Shown here one piece after another: positions 1-9,018 of a DNA stretch of 64,000 bases; positions within the stretch are counted from its first letter, which is position 1; every line of letters starts with the position of its first letter. This stretch comes from Leifsonia sp. Root227. GTDB taxonomy: Bacteria; Actinomycetota; Actinomycetes; Actinomycetales; Microbacteriaceae. A model generated the notes under the pieces. That model was not told the DNA's origin. It made no database searches and saw only the letters and a program-made list of their open reading frames with translations. The translations under genes were made by a program, and so were the position numbers. The stretch covers positions 434,001-498,000 of the forward strand of contig NZ_LMIO01000003.1 in NCBI RefSeq assembly GCF_001428745.1, written 5' to 3'.

Positions 1-536
1 ACCTGCTCTCACCTCCCACTAACGTCGTCTTGGGCCTCCCGAAACCGGGCGAACTTGTCCTTTCGAAAAAGGTCCTTCTACTTAGAACTTCCGGTTCGAA
101 GGCGGATTGGGCGCGCAAATGGCCCAAATGTCCGAAACCCGCTAGAAATCGATCGGAATCGGGCCGTTTCTGCCCGCAGCGAACCGTGTCAGGGGGCCGC
201 CCGATCATCGTCCGCCCAACCACCGACGCGAGCCTGAGACGACCCCAGCTCAGCGCGTTCGATCGTGCGGTAGCGGAGGTGGGCGGGGGACGTGCAGGTC
301 GCTTCTGCTGTGAATCCGGCAAGCCTCCCGGTGCAGCCAACGGCGACCTGCGCCGCGGCGCCGTTCCCGAAAGCGATGCCCTCATACCTACACGTTGTGT
401 TTGCCAGGCGGTTTTGACGCGCAAATCCGAAATTCGCAGAAACCGTTCACTGCCCGACCGCATCCCGTGGCCGGCCATTCGAGCTTCGCAACACGCAAGA
501 CAGCCCCGCCGCGTGGCTGAGTCGCCAGTCGGTGCG
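1..536. other. No supportable gene (island left part)
   Basis: I see no convincing coding region here. Open frames exist on the plus strand, but their translations are arginine- and proline-rich low-complexity sequence with no recognisable motif, as expected from chance frames in GC-rich DNA. I see no tRNA, integrase or insertion-sequence end. The stretch probably belongs to the accessory island that runs to about 16.66 kb. Confidence 0.5.
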
Positions 537-815
537 TCAGGTTTGTGCTGCAGGCTGCAGCGCGGGTTCACCCGGAGCAAGACGGGTGAGGTTGACGAAG
601 GGCACGCATGCCGTCTCCGCGGTTAGGGCGGCGAGCCAGCCGATCGGAGCGCGCGGGTCGGCGGCGATCGCCCATCCATCCATCACGCATCTGCTGACGG
701 TCTCAACGCATTCCTGCTTCTCCGCTGCGGTCGGGTTCGCGGACCCCTCCACACCGATGAGTCCGCCTTGCAGTTCCGGTGCCATGTTGCTGGTGTCGAT
801 GATGAATGCCCGCAT
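537..815 (-). CDS. Small hypothetical protein (92 aa)
   Basis: I do not recognise this protein. The frame opens with MRAFIIDTSNMAPELQGG and continues with balanced, non-repetitive sequence, including VETVSRCVMDGWAIAAD, which looks like a folded domain rather than a shadow frame. I chose the ATG at 815 because a GGAG box lies about ten bases before it. The open frame extends further upstream, but that part is arginine-rich and unlike a protein. There is no signal peptide or membrane segment. It stands alone on the minus strand at the left of the island, with about 830 bp of apparently non-coding DNA upstream. Function unknown. Confidence 0.5.
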   Translation of the reverse strand: MRAFIIDTSNMAPELQGGLIGVEGSANPTAAEKQECVETVSRCVMDGWAIAADPRAPIGWLAALTAETACVPFVNLTRLAPGEPALQPAAQT

Positions 816-1645
816 CCCACTCACTCCAAGGGTCGATCGTTTTTGAGTGCCGTTCCGGCGAGTGATCGAGAGCGAGCGGGAGGTGCACAGTGCCGGGTCG
901 TGGAGTATCGGGGGAGCGCAGCGGAGGAGGCTACGCCGCGAAAGCCCGGCACGGAGCACCGGGAGTGAGCTACGATCGGGCGGCGGAAAGGCCCTCAAAA
1001 CCCAATAGTGCAGCGCCGCGTGCGGCGACCTCGACTAGCGGCATGTGAAGACATGGATGTGGCCCCGTCACCGGCCGGGTAACGACGCGGCGGCAAGTGC
1101 TGACACACCTTCATCGGCTCGTTGAGCAGGGGCAAGTAGACGCCGTCGTCCACATAGATCAGGGCACGGAACAGGGATCGGCCCACCCTGATAGTCGGTG
1201 AGATCGAGGCAACAAGGTTGACGCGGAAGCCCTTTGAAACCGGGACTGGCGCAGGCCGCTCCACTTAAGTGCCTACGTGCATTCGCTCTGTAGCCTTTCT
1301 GCTTATCTGTGCTTGTCCCTTCCTTCTGCTCTTTGTTCTTTCCTCCTCCCTCTTCGCTTCGTTTCCTTCCTCTCCTGCTCCAGTCCTTCCCTCTTCACGT
1401 TCCTCTCCCTTCCATCCGCGCCTCATACTCGGGGCGATGCGTCCCGACCGAGGGCCGCCCGACGAGAGAAGGGAGCCCCGATCAAAGGAGGGCCGGGGGT
1501 CATTGCGCTGACGGCTACTTAGTCGTCTACTGGACGTTCCTCGACTATCTTGTCGGCCTTCATGACCGAGCAAATGCCGTAAATCGGATGAGTTCGGATC
1601 CCGGGTTTCGGGTCCCGGGTCTGAGAAGGTCCGCCCCAAGGTCCT
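816..1645. other. Gene-poor stretch with a pyrimidine-rich tract
   Basis: No convincing gene. A minus-strand frame at about 995-1264 has a short protein-like stretch (RSLFRALIYVDDGVYLPLL) but no support upstream or downstream, so it could be a decayed gene remnant. Between about 1290 and 1420 the plus strand is almost all C and T, a strong strand asymmetry not seen elsewhere in the window. The predicted translation of that tract is a Glu/Arg/Lys-rich repeat on the minus strand and is not believable as a protein. Confidence 0.45.
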
Positions 1646-2563
1646 CTACTGTTTGCCTAGAGTTGCGAATAGGGTCGCAATAGCTACAGTCATTGTTACG
1701 AGCGGAACCAAGTATCGAACGGTTGCTTCGACTGCAGTGGTTTCGGCCATGGGATGCAGGTATCTACGCACCTCGGCGGAGCCTGCACTGACGAACATTT
1801 CCATCGCCACATCTTCTCGAGACCGTCGGATTGCCTCCGGAATCAATTCCGTCCGGCCAATGCCAACGAGGCCGTTGATGTCGTGCAGGAGCTTGGCATA
1901 GTCATTGGCGGCGTTTGTGTGATTGCGCCAGAACGCCGGCCCTTCAACGGGAACGACCAACATGATGCCTTCGGCGACCTCGGCCGCGTGTCGAGTCACA
2001 TCGGGGCGACCGGCAACGTTGGTTCGACGGCCTGTTACTACCGTCATGAGGGCACGCGCAGTCTTCCCGGATAGGTTGGCCAAGCTGTATCCGATTCCGA
2101 TCTGCCATCCGTCAGATTTAGTAGGTATTAGACGAGCCGTCTCCATCGCGGTTCGCGCGAAGTTCGTAGGCGGATCGAACGCGACTGGCGCAAGGTACAG
2201 GTATGCCCAGACGAAGAAGCCGACAGCGCAAGCCTCTGTAACGAGTGCGCTCACTGAGGAGACCACGCCTGCATCAGCCGTGGCCCTAAACACGAATGAA
2301 AGCGCAAGCACAACTGCGGACATCAGAACGATTGCGCCGGTAAGCATTCCTGACACCCAACCTACCCACCGCGCTGCGCACTTGCTGCGGAACCACATAA
2401 GCCGGCGTCGGTCTGCGGCGGTCAGCCCGGTCCCCGCCAGATCGCGCATTAGCTCATCGATCCTGACGGTGGAAGTCGGGAGATGAAGGCGAAACCGGCG
2501 GCCATCGCGCCATGGCAGGGAGAATTCGGCAGCTGGCTGGTCAGACGCGTTCGCACTGGTCAT
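1646..2563 (-). CDS. Hypothetical membrane protein (305 aa)
   Basis: Not recognised as a named family. A soluble N-terminus of about 60 residues is followed by two hydrophobic segments close together (near residues 67-93 and 101-125). A cytoplasmic-looking domain of about 150 residues comes next, and a last hydrophobic segment (YLVPLVTMTVAIATLFATLG) ends the protein. There is no signal peptide or catalytic motif that I can name. It is transcribed away from the PHP/SMC gene at 2714, with a 150-bp gap that probably holds both promoters. Inside a defence island such a protein may be a membrane effector or sensor, but that is only an inference from position. Codon use is less GC-biased than in genes after 17 kb. 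Confidence 0.7.
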   Translation of the reverse strand: MTSANASDQPAAEFSLPWRDGRRFRLHLPTSTVRIDELMRDLAGTGLTAADRRRLMWFRSKCAARWVGWVSGMLTGAIVLMSAVVLALSFVFRATADAGVVSSVSALVTEACAVGFFVWAYLYLAPVAFDPPTNFARTAMETARLIPTKSDGWQIGIGYSLANLSGKTARALMTVVTGRRTNVAGRPDVTRHAAEVAEGIMLVVPVEGPAFWRNHTNAANDYAKLLHDINGLVGIGRTELIPEAIRRSREDVAMEMFVSAGSAEVRRYLHPMAETTAVEATVRYLVPLVTMTVAIATLFATLGKQ

Positions 2564-2713
2564 ATGGGCATCATCTCAGCGGGGGCAGACACTGAAGAAC
2601 CCGCCAGCGTCGAACAGATCGAGCGGCCCGTGACGGACGGACTCTCAGCGGTCCAGCGGGAACCCCAGAAGGGGGACTCCCGCTAGGGTTCCGATCGTAG
2701 ACAGACTGGATCA

Positions 2714-5335
2714 ATGCCTAACGGAACCATGGCTTCCCCCGCACGTTGGTACCGCGCAGCCCTTCAGATGAACCCGTTCGGGTACAAGGGCGCCCACTCT
2801 CCGGCACTGAAGTTCACGGACGAGGTCACATATAACGATGCATCAGTAGCGGCTGTGCTGGCGGAGAACATCGAAATCGTTGCTGTTACCGACCATTGGA
2901 GCATTGACACGGCCGAGTCGCTACTCGTTGCCCTCCGTGCCGCCGGAGTCACCGCGCTTCCCGGATTTGAGGCGACCTCTAGTGAGGGCGTCCATGTGCT
3001 TGTCATTTTCGCTGAGTCGACTGCGGCATCGGCAATCAACGCCGCTATTGGACAATGCGGCGGGTCGCCTGGAGGCTCGGGTTCCGGCACCGCTCCGATC
3101 GCTCAGATCCTCCAGGCGATGGCGGCCCGCGGTGCCTTGGTCTTGCCGCCTCACGCGAATGTCGACACTGGTCTGATGGGGAGGTTGTCAGGGCAGCCTC
3201 TCCAGAATGTGATCCATCACGAGATGCTGCACGTGCTCGGTATATCCCCAGACCTGCCATCGGCGACCAATCAGGAGGCCATAGCGGCGGGTCAGCCGCC
3301 CTTCAAACGGGACCACCCACTTGCAATTGTGTATGCAGACGACATCTGCCATCCAGACGCTCTAACCAAGCGAGGCACTTCCACTTGGTTCAAGCTCAGC
3401 GCGCCAACGCTAGATGGTTTACGTCTCGCCGTGCGCACCCCCGGGACGCGCGTGGCGCTCGAGCGCCCGGAGATCTCGAGCCGCCCGACCATTCGTGAGG
3501 TCACGTGTCTCGGAGGATTCCTCGATAACGTGACGATTCCGTTCGCTTCTGAACTCACGGCGATTATTGGTGGTCGAGGAACGGGCAAGAGCACTTTGAT
3601 CGAGAGCATCAGGTTTGCGTTGGATCTCCACCCGCTCGGGAAGGAAGCGGCAAAGGAACACCAGGGCATGATCTCGCATGTGCTGGGACCGGGGGCGATT
3701 GTATCAATCGTCGTGGGAGTTTCAGAACCATTTCCTATGGAGTACACAATTCGCAGAGCGGTCGGAGAACGGCCCGTTGTGATGGACTCCGCGGGCACGG
3801 TGCTAAAGATGGTTCCGGCGGATGTAATCGAGGAAGTCGAGATCTTCGGACAACACGAGCTCGCCGAACTATCGCATGACCCCGAGGCAGTTGCGCGAAT
3901 GCTCGCGAGATTCGCAGGGCAGAGCGACGCCGACGACGAGATCGGTCGAGTGCAGGAAGAACTCGCAGAAAACCGTCGTCTGCTTAGTCGGGCTGAAGAA
4001 AAGCTCGCAGAGTTAGACGCGGCACTCGCCGAACTTCCGAGACTCAAAGAGCAGAAGGATCGCTACGACAAATCCGATGTGGCGACTCGGCTTGACACTG
4101 TCTCAGGCCTTGCCGGCGACGAGGACCACCTCGCGGCGGCAAAAGAGCTCTTGAAGAACTCGTCTTCAATCGTCACTGGGTGGACTGAGCAGCCTGCGAT
4201 CACGAAACTTGCCCGCTTTGAAACCGCGGCGGAAGATCGCCCACAACTAGAAATCCATAGAGCCGTGGAAGCTTCGGTCGCCTCGGCATCGGCTGCGATT
4301 CGAAATGCGGTCGAGGCCGCTGCCGAAGCGCTGAAGAAGGCCATCTCCGAGGTTGAAGCCGCGATCTCGCAATGGGAGCAGGCCGTCGGCCCTCAACGTG
4401 ATGAGAACAACGCGATCCTGCGTCAATTGACGGAGGAGGGCTTAGAACCGGCCAGATACTTGGACGCCTCTCAAGCGCATTCTGCACTCGTCGCAAGGCA
4501 GGATGAGCGCCCTGAACTCCTAGCTCAGGTCACGACGCTTCAGGCTACACGCTTGACACTGCTGGGTCAGTTGCGCGCGCGTAACGCGGTGCTACAAGAG
4601 GCCTTCCTTGAGGCGATCCGTCATGCGAATCGAGCCTCCGGCGGCCGGGTGATCGTCAAGCCGGCGCTCACAGCCGACCGGTCGGCGTTCCTGGACGCGC
4701 TTGACGAGCATGTCACTGGTCAGCGCCATCAAATCCGCGACTTCATTATGAGCGAGCGATTCGATCCATCCACCTTCGTGACCACGGTCCGCGACGGCGC
4801 AGCCGCGATCAAGCAGAGCATGAGCGTGAGCGAGGGGCAAGCATCCAAGCTGGTCGACGCCGGCGAGCCGCTCATAAGAATGATCGAGGAACTCACGCTT
4901 CCGCGCGCGGTTTCGGTTGAGCTTGATGTCTCTGTAGACGACGAACCACGTCAGTATCGGTCCCTGGGAGATCTATCTAGGGGACAAAAGGCGACCGCCC
5001 TCCTTTTACTCTTGCTCAGTGCATCGAGCGCGCCACTAGTCATTGATCAACCCGAGGACGACCTCGATAACCGGTTTATTTACACCGGAGTGGTTCAGCA
5101 CCTTCGCGCCCTGAAGGGTCGACGCCAGCTCATAGTTAGTACCCATAACGCTAACGTTCCTGTGCTGGGAGACTCGGAGCTGCTAGTAGCTTTGGAGAGC
5201 AAGCAGGGACACGGCATGCCCTTCCAGGATGGGATCGGTTCGCTCGACAGTGCGGTTATTCGAAAGCTAGCAGAGGATATTTTGGAGGGTGGCCGTGATG
5301 CTTTTGACGCTCGTCAACACCTTTACGGCTTCTGA
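2714..5335 (+). CDS. PHP-domain protein fused to SMC/ABC-like ATPase (TrlF-like)
   Basis: The first 240 residues resemble a PHP phosphoesterase: a His at the motif I position (GAHSP, about residue 27), VTDHWS (58-63) and PGFEATSSEGVHV (83-95). Next comes an ABC/SMC-type ATPase with Walker A GGRGTGKST (286-294). A long coiled-coil region follows (about 395-480 and 540-580, rich in EELAENR and LAELDAAL). The C-terminal half of the ATPase has signature LSRGQ (about 754-758), Walker B LVIDQPEDDLD (about 775-785) and H-loop STHN (about 809-812). This arrangement matches the PHP-ATPase group annotated as TrlF-family, which is found in phage-defence neighbourhoods. A metal-dependent nucleic-acid phosphoesterase controlled by the ATPase is an inference. 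The next gene starts 49 bp downstream on the same strand, so the two are probably co-transcribed. No strong ribosome site marks the start. ATG 2729 is an alternative. Confidence 0.82.
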   Translation: MPNGTMASPARWYRAALQMNPFGYKGAHSPALKFTDEVTYNDASVAAVLAENIEIVAVTDHWSIDTAESLLVALRAAGVTALPGFEATSSEGVHVLVIFAESTAASAINAAIGQCGGSPGGSGSGTAPIAQILQAMAARGALVLPPHANVDTGLMGRLSGQPLQNVIHHEMLHVLGISPDLPSATNQEAIAAGQPPFKRDHPLAIVYADDICHPDALTKRGTSTWFKLSAPTLDGLRLAVRTPGTRVALERPEISSRPTIREVTCLGGFLDNVTIPFASELTAIIGGRGTGKSTLIESIRFALDLHPLGKEAAKEHQGMISHVLGPGAIVSIVVGVSEPFPMEYTIRRAVGERPVVMDSAGTVLKMVPADVIEEVEIFGQHELAELSHDPEAVARMLARFAGQSDADDEIGRVQEELAENRRLLSRAEEKLAELDAALAELPRLKEQKDRYDKSDVATRLDTVSGLAGDEDHLAAAKELLKNSSSIVTGWTEQPAITKLARFETAAEDRPQLEIHRAVEASVASASAAIRNAVEAAAEALKKAISEVEAAISQWEQAVGPQRDENNAILRQLTEEGLEPARYLDASQAHSALVARQDERPELLAQVTTLQATRLTLLGQLRARNAVLQEAFLEAIRHANRASGGRVIVKPALTADRSAFLDALDEHVTGQRHQIRDFIMSERFDPSTFVTTVRDGAAAIKQSMSVSEGQASKLVDAGEPLIRMIEELTLPRAVSVELDVSVDDEPRQYRSLGDLSRGQKATALLLLLLSASSAPLVIDQPEDDLDNRFIYTGVVQHLRALKGRRQLIVSTHNANVPVLGDSELLVALESKQGHGMPFQDGIGSLDSAVIRKLAEDILEGGRDAFDARQHLYGF

Positions 5336-5384
5336 ATTGGTGCATTCCTCCGGCGCCATCCTGCGGGCGGGACGGTAGCGACGC

Positions 5385-7685
5385 TTGCGAAGCTACAAGA
5401 ATCTCTCAGATCACGACTTCGAGCTACTTGTAGCCGATCTACTCGGCTCCGCTGCTGGGAAGTCATTTGAGGTCTTCGCCCGGGGCGCCGACGGCGGGGT
5501 CGACGTTCGCCATCTGGGTGCTGATGGGCAGCTTGACGTGGTGCAGTGCAAGCACATGGAGGGCAGCACATTTTCGCAGCTCCGAGCAGCAGCTAAGAAG
5601 GAGGCTAAAAAGATCGGGGAGCTTAACCCCAAGCCAGCCCGTTATCGCCTCGTTACAACTCGCACTCTGACGGCCGGGAACAAGTCGGAACTCAGGAAAA
5701 TCCTATCGCCCTGGGTCGAGAGAGATAGCGATATCGTCGGCGCAGAGGACCTCGAGCTGCTGTTGAACGCGGCCCCCGAAGTCGAAAGACGGCACGTAAA
5801 ACTGTGGTTGACGAGCGCAGCCCAGCTGAGCCAGTCAATCCACGCCGCGATCTGGACGCGGAGCGGTCAAATGCTCGCTGCCATTCAAAAGGCCATCCCC
5901 AAATATGTCGATACCGGCGTTTTTGGAGTCGCAAGCAGGAGGCTCTATGACGAGAAGGTCCTAATTCTCTCTGGGCCACCAGGAATTGGTAAAACGTCGG
6001 TCGCCCAAATGCTTGTTGCGGAGGCCGTCGCGCTTGGATACGAACCAATCGAGATATCAGCAGATATCGAAGAGGGCAATAGGGTCGTTGATCCTAACAA
6101 GAAGCAGATTCTGCTCTACGACGACTTTCTAGGCGCAACCTTTCTTGAGACGCGGCTGTCCAAGAACGAGGACAAGAGGATCGTCTCTTTCATGGCTCGG
6201 TGCAGAGCTTCCCCAAACACACTGTTGATTTTGACAACGCGTGAGTACATCCTCAAACAAGCCTCGTCCTGGTCGGAGGTTCTAGACCGCGAGGGATTGC
6301 CTATGCAGCGGATGCTGATTGAGCTCACCTCGTACTCACGGCGAGAACGCGCGCTCATCCTTTACAACCATTTGTACATGGCGTCGAAGTTGCCCGCAGA
6401 GGCGAAGCGGGCCCTTCTTCCAGACCGCGCGTATCTCAAAATCGTCGACCACAAGAATTACAACCCACGCATAATCGAGTTCGTAACTTCCGGATATTCG
6501 AACTTGCTCGACCCTGATCGCTATCTAGATTTTGTACTCAGTAATCTCGATGAGCCGGAGCAGGTCTGGCGTACCGCTTTCGAGCAGCAGCTCGACGATG
6601 ACAGCAGGGACGTTGTTCTATTGTTGAGCACCATGCCCTCTGCAATCACGGTTGATGAGCTTGAGCGGTCTTTCGCGGCCCTGGCCGCCGCGCGCGGGAA
6701 GCTGATTGCACACGGTGCGGTAACCAAGGCACTCAGGGTGCTGGACGACTCCCTCACCAGAAGTTGGAGCGGACTCCGGGGTCCGGAGGTTGCTATCGCG
6801 AACCCGTCTGTCGGGGACTTTGCCGGCGCCTGGCTGCGAGCCAACCCTTTGGACGCGGAGGCATTGATTAACTCTGTCGTCTATTTTGAACAACTCGATT
6901 GGATTCGCGGGCAAGTTGTTGCCCCAAAGGCTGGCGCCGGTGTCGCTCGGTATAGAGAAGCCTTCAACGCATCGATATTGCGAACGACCGATGCAGCTCC
7001 GCTCGGATTCTCGATGAACTGGGTCCAGAACCGTTGGTACATGGCGTATCGAGAGAGCCGCGGCATAGAGGGCCGGCTGGTATTTGCCCTCCGGTCCGCC
7101 AACGACTTTCCCAAGTCAGCTCCCGATTCGACGTTTCAGGCTTGGCTGAGGGCGAAGGTGGAAATTGTGGCGGCCCGTTGGCGAGAAGGAAGGGTCGAGG
7201 ACATGGAGAATGCGCTCGCCCTCCTGGAATGGATGAGTGACGGCGGATCCCTCCCAGATGTTCTGAAGGAAGCCGCGATTGACGCGATGAAAAGGGCGTC
7301 ATCAGCAGGCGACTGGGAGGCGGTAGCGAACTTCTTGGAGGACAACCCGGAGGCCACTGGTGTGCAGATGGACCAACTGGCCGGAGACTTCGAAGCGTGG
7401 ATCGACGATGCGCTCACTAGCGACCTTGACTCGTTTTCTGACACGGATGCGCTCAACGCTCTGGAACAGACGGCGGAGCGCTTCTCCATTTCCACGAGTG
7501 GCTGGCTCTGGCAGGATGCGTTTGATCAGGTCACGGCGCGCACAAATGGCTGGGACGGCGAACCGAGCCCCAAACGCGACTCCGTGCCCTCGCCGGAGCG
7601 TGAGGTCAGCGATGCGGAGCTTGAAGGGATATTCGGCCGCTTTGGTGCATGGGAGGAAGATGGCGCGACGGCTGCCGGTCAGTGA
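5385..7685 (+). CDS. Mrr-like restriction endonuclease fused to nSTAND3-type NTPase
   Basis: The N-terminus (about 1-60) is a PDDEXK nuclease of Mrr type: GVD (D40) followed by DVVQCKH (Q54-x-K56), the usual D...QxK catalytic pattern. After about 130 residues comes a STAND-like NTPase: Walker A SGPPGIGKTSVA (196-207, K203), Walker B ILLYDDFLG (242-250) and a sensor-like LLILTTREY. The remaining 400 residues are helical and could be a sensor region, as in Avs-type and other STAND defence proteins. The start is TTG at 5385. A TAG in the same frame at 5376 excludes anything earlier, and MRSYKNLSDHDFELLVADLL is a typical beginning for this nuclease family. It lies directly behind the PHP-ATPase gene. 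The likely role is anti-phage DNA cleavage triggered by sensing, inferred from architecture. Confidence 0.85.
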   Translation: MRSYKNLSDHDFELLVADLLGSAAGKSFEVFARGADGGVDVRHLGADGQLDVVQCKHMEGSTFSQLRAAAKKEAKKIGELNPKPARYRLVTTRTLTAGNKSELRKILSPWVERDSDIVGAEDLELLLNAAPEVERRHVKLWLTSAAQLSQSIHAAIWTRSGQMLAAIQKAIPKYVDTGVFGVASRRLYDEKVLILSGPPGIGKTSVAQMLVAEAVALGYEPIEISADIEEGNRVVDPNKKQILLYDDFLGATFLETRLSKNEDKRIVSFMARCRASPNTLLILTTREYILKQASSWSEVLDREGLPMQRMLIELTSYSRRERALILYNHLYMASKLPAEAKRALLPDRAYLKIVDHKNYNPRIIEFVTSGYSNLLDPDRYLDFVLSNLDEPEQVWRTAFEQQLDDDSRDVVLLLSTMPSAITVDELERSFAALAAARGKLIAHGAVTKALRVLDDSLTRSWSGLRGPEVAIANPSVGDFAGAWLRANPLDAEALINSVVYFEQLDWIRGQVVAPKAGAGVARYREAFNASILRTTDAAPLGFSMNWVQNRWYMAYRESRGIEGRLVFALRSANDFPKSAPDSTFQAWLRAKVEIVAARWREGRVEDMENALALLEWMSDGGSLPDVLKEAAIDAMKRASSAGDWEAVANFLEDNPEATGVQMDQLAGDFEAWIDDALTSDLDSFSDTDALNALEQTAERFSISTSGWLWQDAFDQVTARTNGWDGEPSPKRDSVPSPEREVSDAELEGIFGRFGAWEEDGATAAGQ

Positions 7686-8048
7686 ACCTGTCGGGTAGCA
7701 ACAAGTACTCCCTCACGATTCCGCTCGCCCAGCGGTTCTTCGAACAGGAGTGCGCATCAGTCCGCCACTGCATGGTCGGCGTCGCGCGCGCGACAGGCGA
7801 GCGGATAGTCCATCTGGCAGTATCGTGCGCTTGGTCAGGCTGAAGCTAGCTGGACGCGCTTTTTGGCCGGACAGGTTAAGTTCCGAGCGCGACGACATGT
7901 GGTACAGCCCCTTGCGGCGAAGCCCGTAGTGGGAGGACACCGGTATACGACCGCTGGGCGTCCTCGTAACGTCGAAATGCAAACACTGCCTAATTCATGT
8001 GCGCAGCGTTGAAGACTCCGAGCGGCACGAGACGGTCGAAGTCTCCAG
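7686..8048. other. Intergenic stretch between convergent defence genes
   Basis: The PHP/STAND pair (plus) and the type I restriction operon (minus) converge here across 363 bp. I see no supportable gene. Short open frames on both strands have no motif and no ribosome site. No clear intrinsic terminator hairpin is visible. Confidence 0.5.
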
Positions 8049-8987
8049 CTAATTTGCCTCGTAGGCGCGTCTGGTGAGGTCCTCAACTTGTCCCCATCGC
8101 GAGTCGTCCTCCACCCGCAATTCGAGATCGCCTGTGCCGAAGTGGCCGATCTTCGACACGTCGCGGGTGAAGCCTTCCTCCAGTTGAACGCTCTGCGGGT
8201 CGAGCTTGAGGTAGACCAGTAGGTTCCGTGAAGCCGGGTGAACCTCGACGCACGCAAAGTTCTTTAGCCGCCGGAACGCGAAATACAGCGTGCGCTCGTT
8301 CTTGACCACATCGTCCCCGAGGGAGAGCGCGAACTGCTCGAATCGTTCATACAGCGCGGCCAGGGTTGCATCGGATCGGGCGAGTAGCTCTGCGACTGTT
8401 TTAGACCTTCCGCGTTCGGGTTGAGCTACCGCGGTAGAGGTGCTCTTGCGCGCGGAGCGCGGGTGCCCACTCGAAGTCTCTATTGACACCGAGGTGACGA
8501 GTTCGATCGCGAGGAGGTTCGATCCGAAGTCTCGGTACCGTACGAGTTCGACGTTGCGGTTGATCTGGCGTACCGCGTACTCGTCGTAGCGGGTGAAGTC
8601 GTTCGCGACGCAAATGAGTCTGGGCGCTGACCAGTCGATTCCTTCGGCGACCTGCGCGCCCAAGATCTTGGACACGAGTAGCTGGAATTCGGCTTTGTGG
8701 TCCATCAGCCAGTCGAGGTAGAAGAGACCCTGGTTGATGACGTTCTCGTTGGTCGTTCGCTTGTACTCGAAGATCACCGGTGACCCGTTCTCATCGAGCC
8801 CTAACGAATCGATGCGCCCACGATGGATCTTCCCGGTGGAATACTCGGTCGCCAAGAAGCGTACGGCGAACATGGCGGGCATGTTCTGCTCGATGACCGC
8901 TTGTAGTTCACGTTCAAGCGCGACGGTTGTGGAGACCAATTCCGACGCCCGGCCAGCGTCGAGCTTGAAGAGCTTCAGATCAGACAT
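8049..8987 (-). CDS. NucS-like nuclease with DUF5655 domain, last gene of the hsd operon
   Basis: The N-terminal half shows a PDDEXK pattern like DUF91/NucS-type proteins: GRIDSLG (D60) and VIFEYKR (E74, K76), with the following helix NVINQGLFYLDWL. The last 120 residues match the DUF5655 domain (YERFEQFALSLGDDV, FAFRRLKNFACVEV, TGDLELRVEDD). It begins 31 bp after hsdR on the same strand, so hsdM-hsdS-hsdR and this gene look like one operon. The core nuclease residues are intact. A role as an accessory nuclease to the restriction system is likely from context, but the substrate is unknown. The start MSDLKLFKLD at 8987 fits the family's short N-terminus. Confidence 0.82.
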   Translation of the reverse strand: MSDLKLFKLDAGRASELVSTTVALERELQAVIEQNMPAMFAVRFLATEYSTGKIHRGRIDSLGLDENGSPVIFEYKRTTNENVINQGLFYLDWLMDHKAEFQLLVSKILGAQVAEGIDWSAPRLICVANDFTRYDEYAVRQINRNVELVRYRDFGSNLLAIELVTSVSIETSSGHPRSARKSTSTAVAQPERGRSKTVAELLARSDATLAALYERFEQFALSLGDDVVKNERTLYFAFRRLKNFACVEVHPASRNLLVYLKLDPQSVQLEEGFTRDVSKIGHFGTGDLELRVEDDSRWGQVEDLTRRAYEAN

Positions 8988-9018
8988 GCGGTCTTTCCCT
9001 CGGTCTGCAGGAGCCCTC

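Noticed and set aside
1265..1639. A coding frame through the pyrimidine tract
   Set aside because: The Glu/Arg/Lys-only translation reflects the nucleotide bias, and the frame has no ribosome site or recognisable protein sequence.
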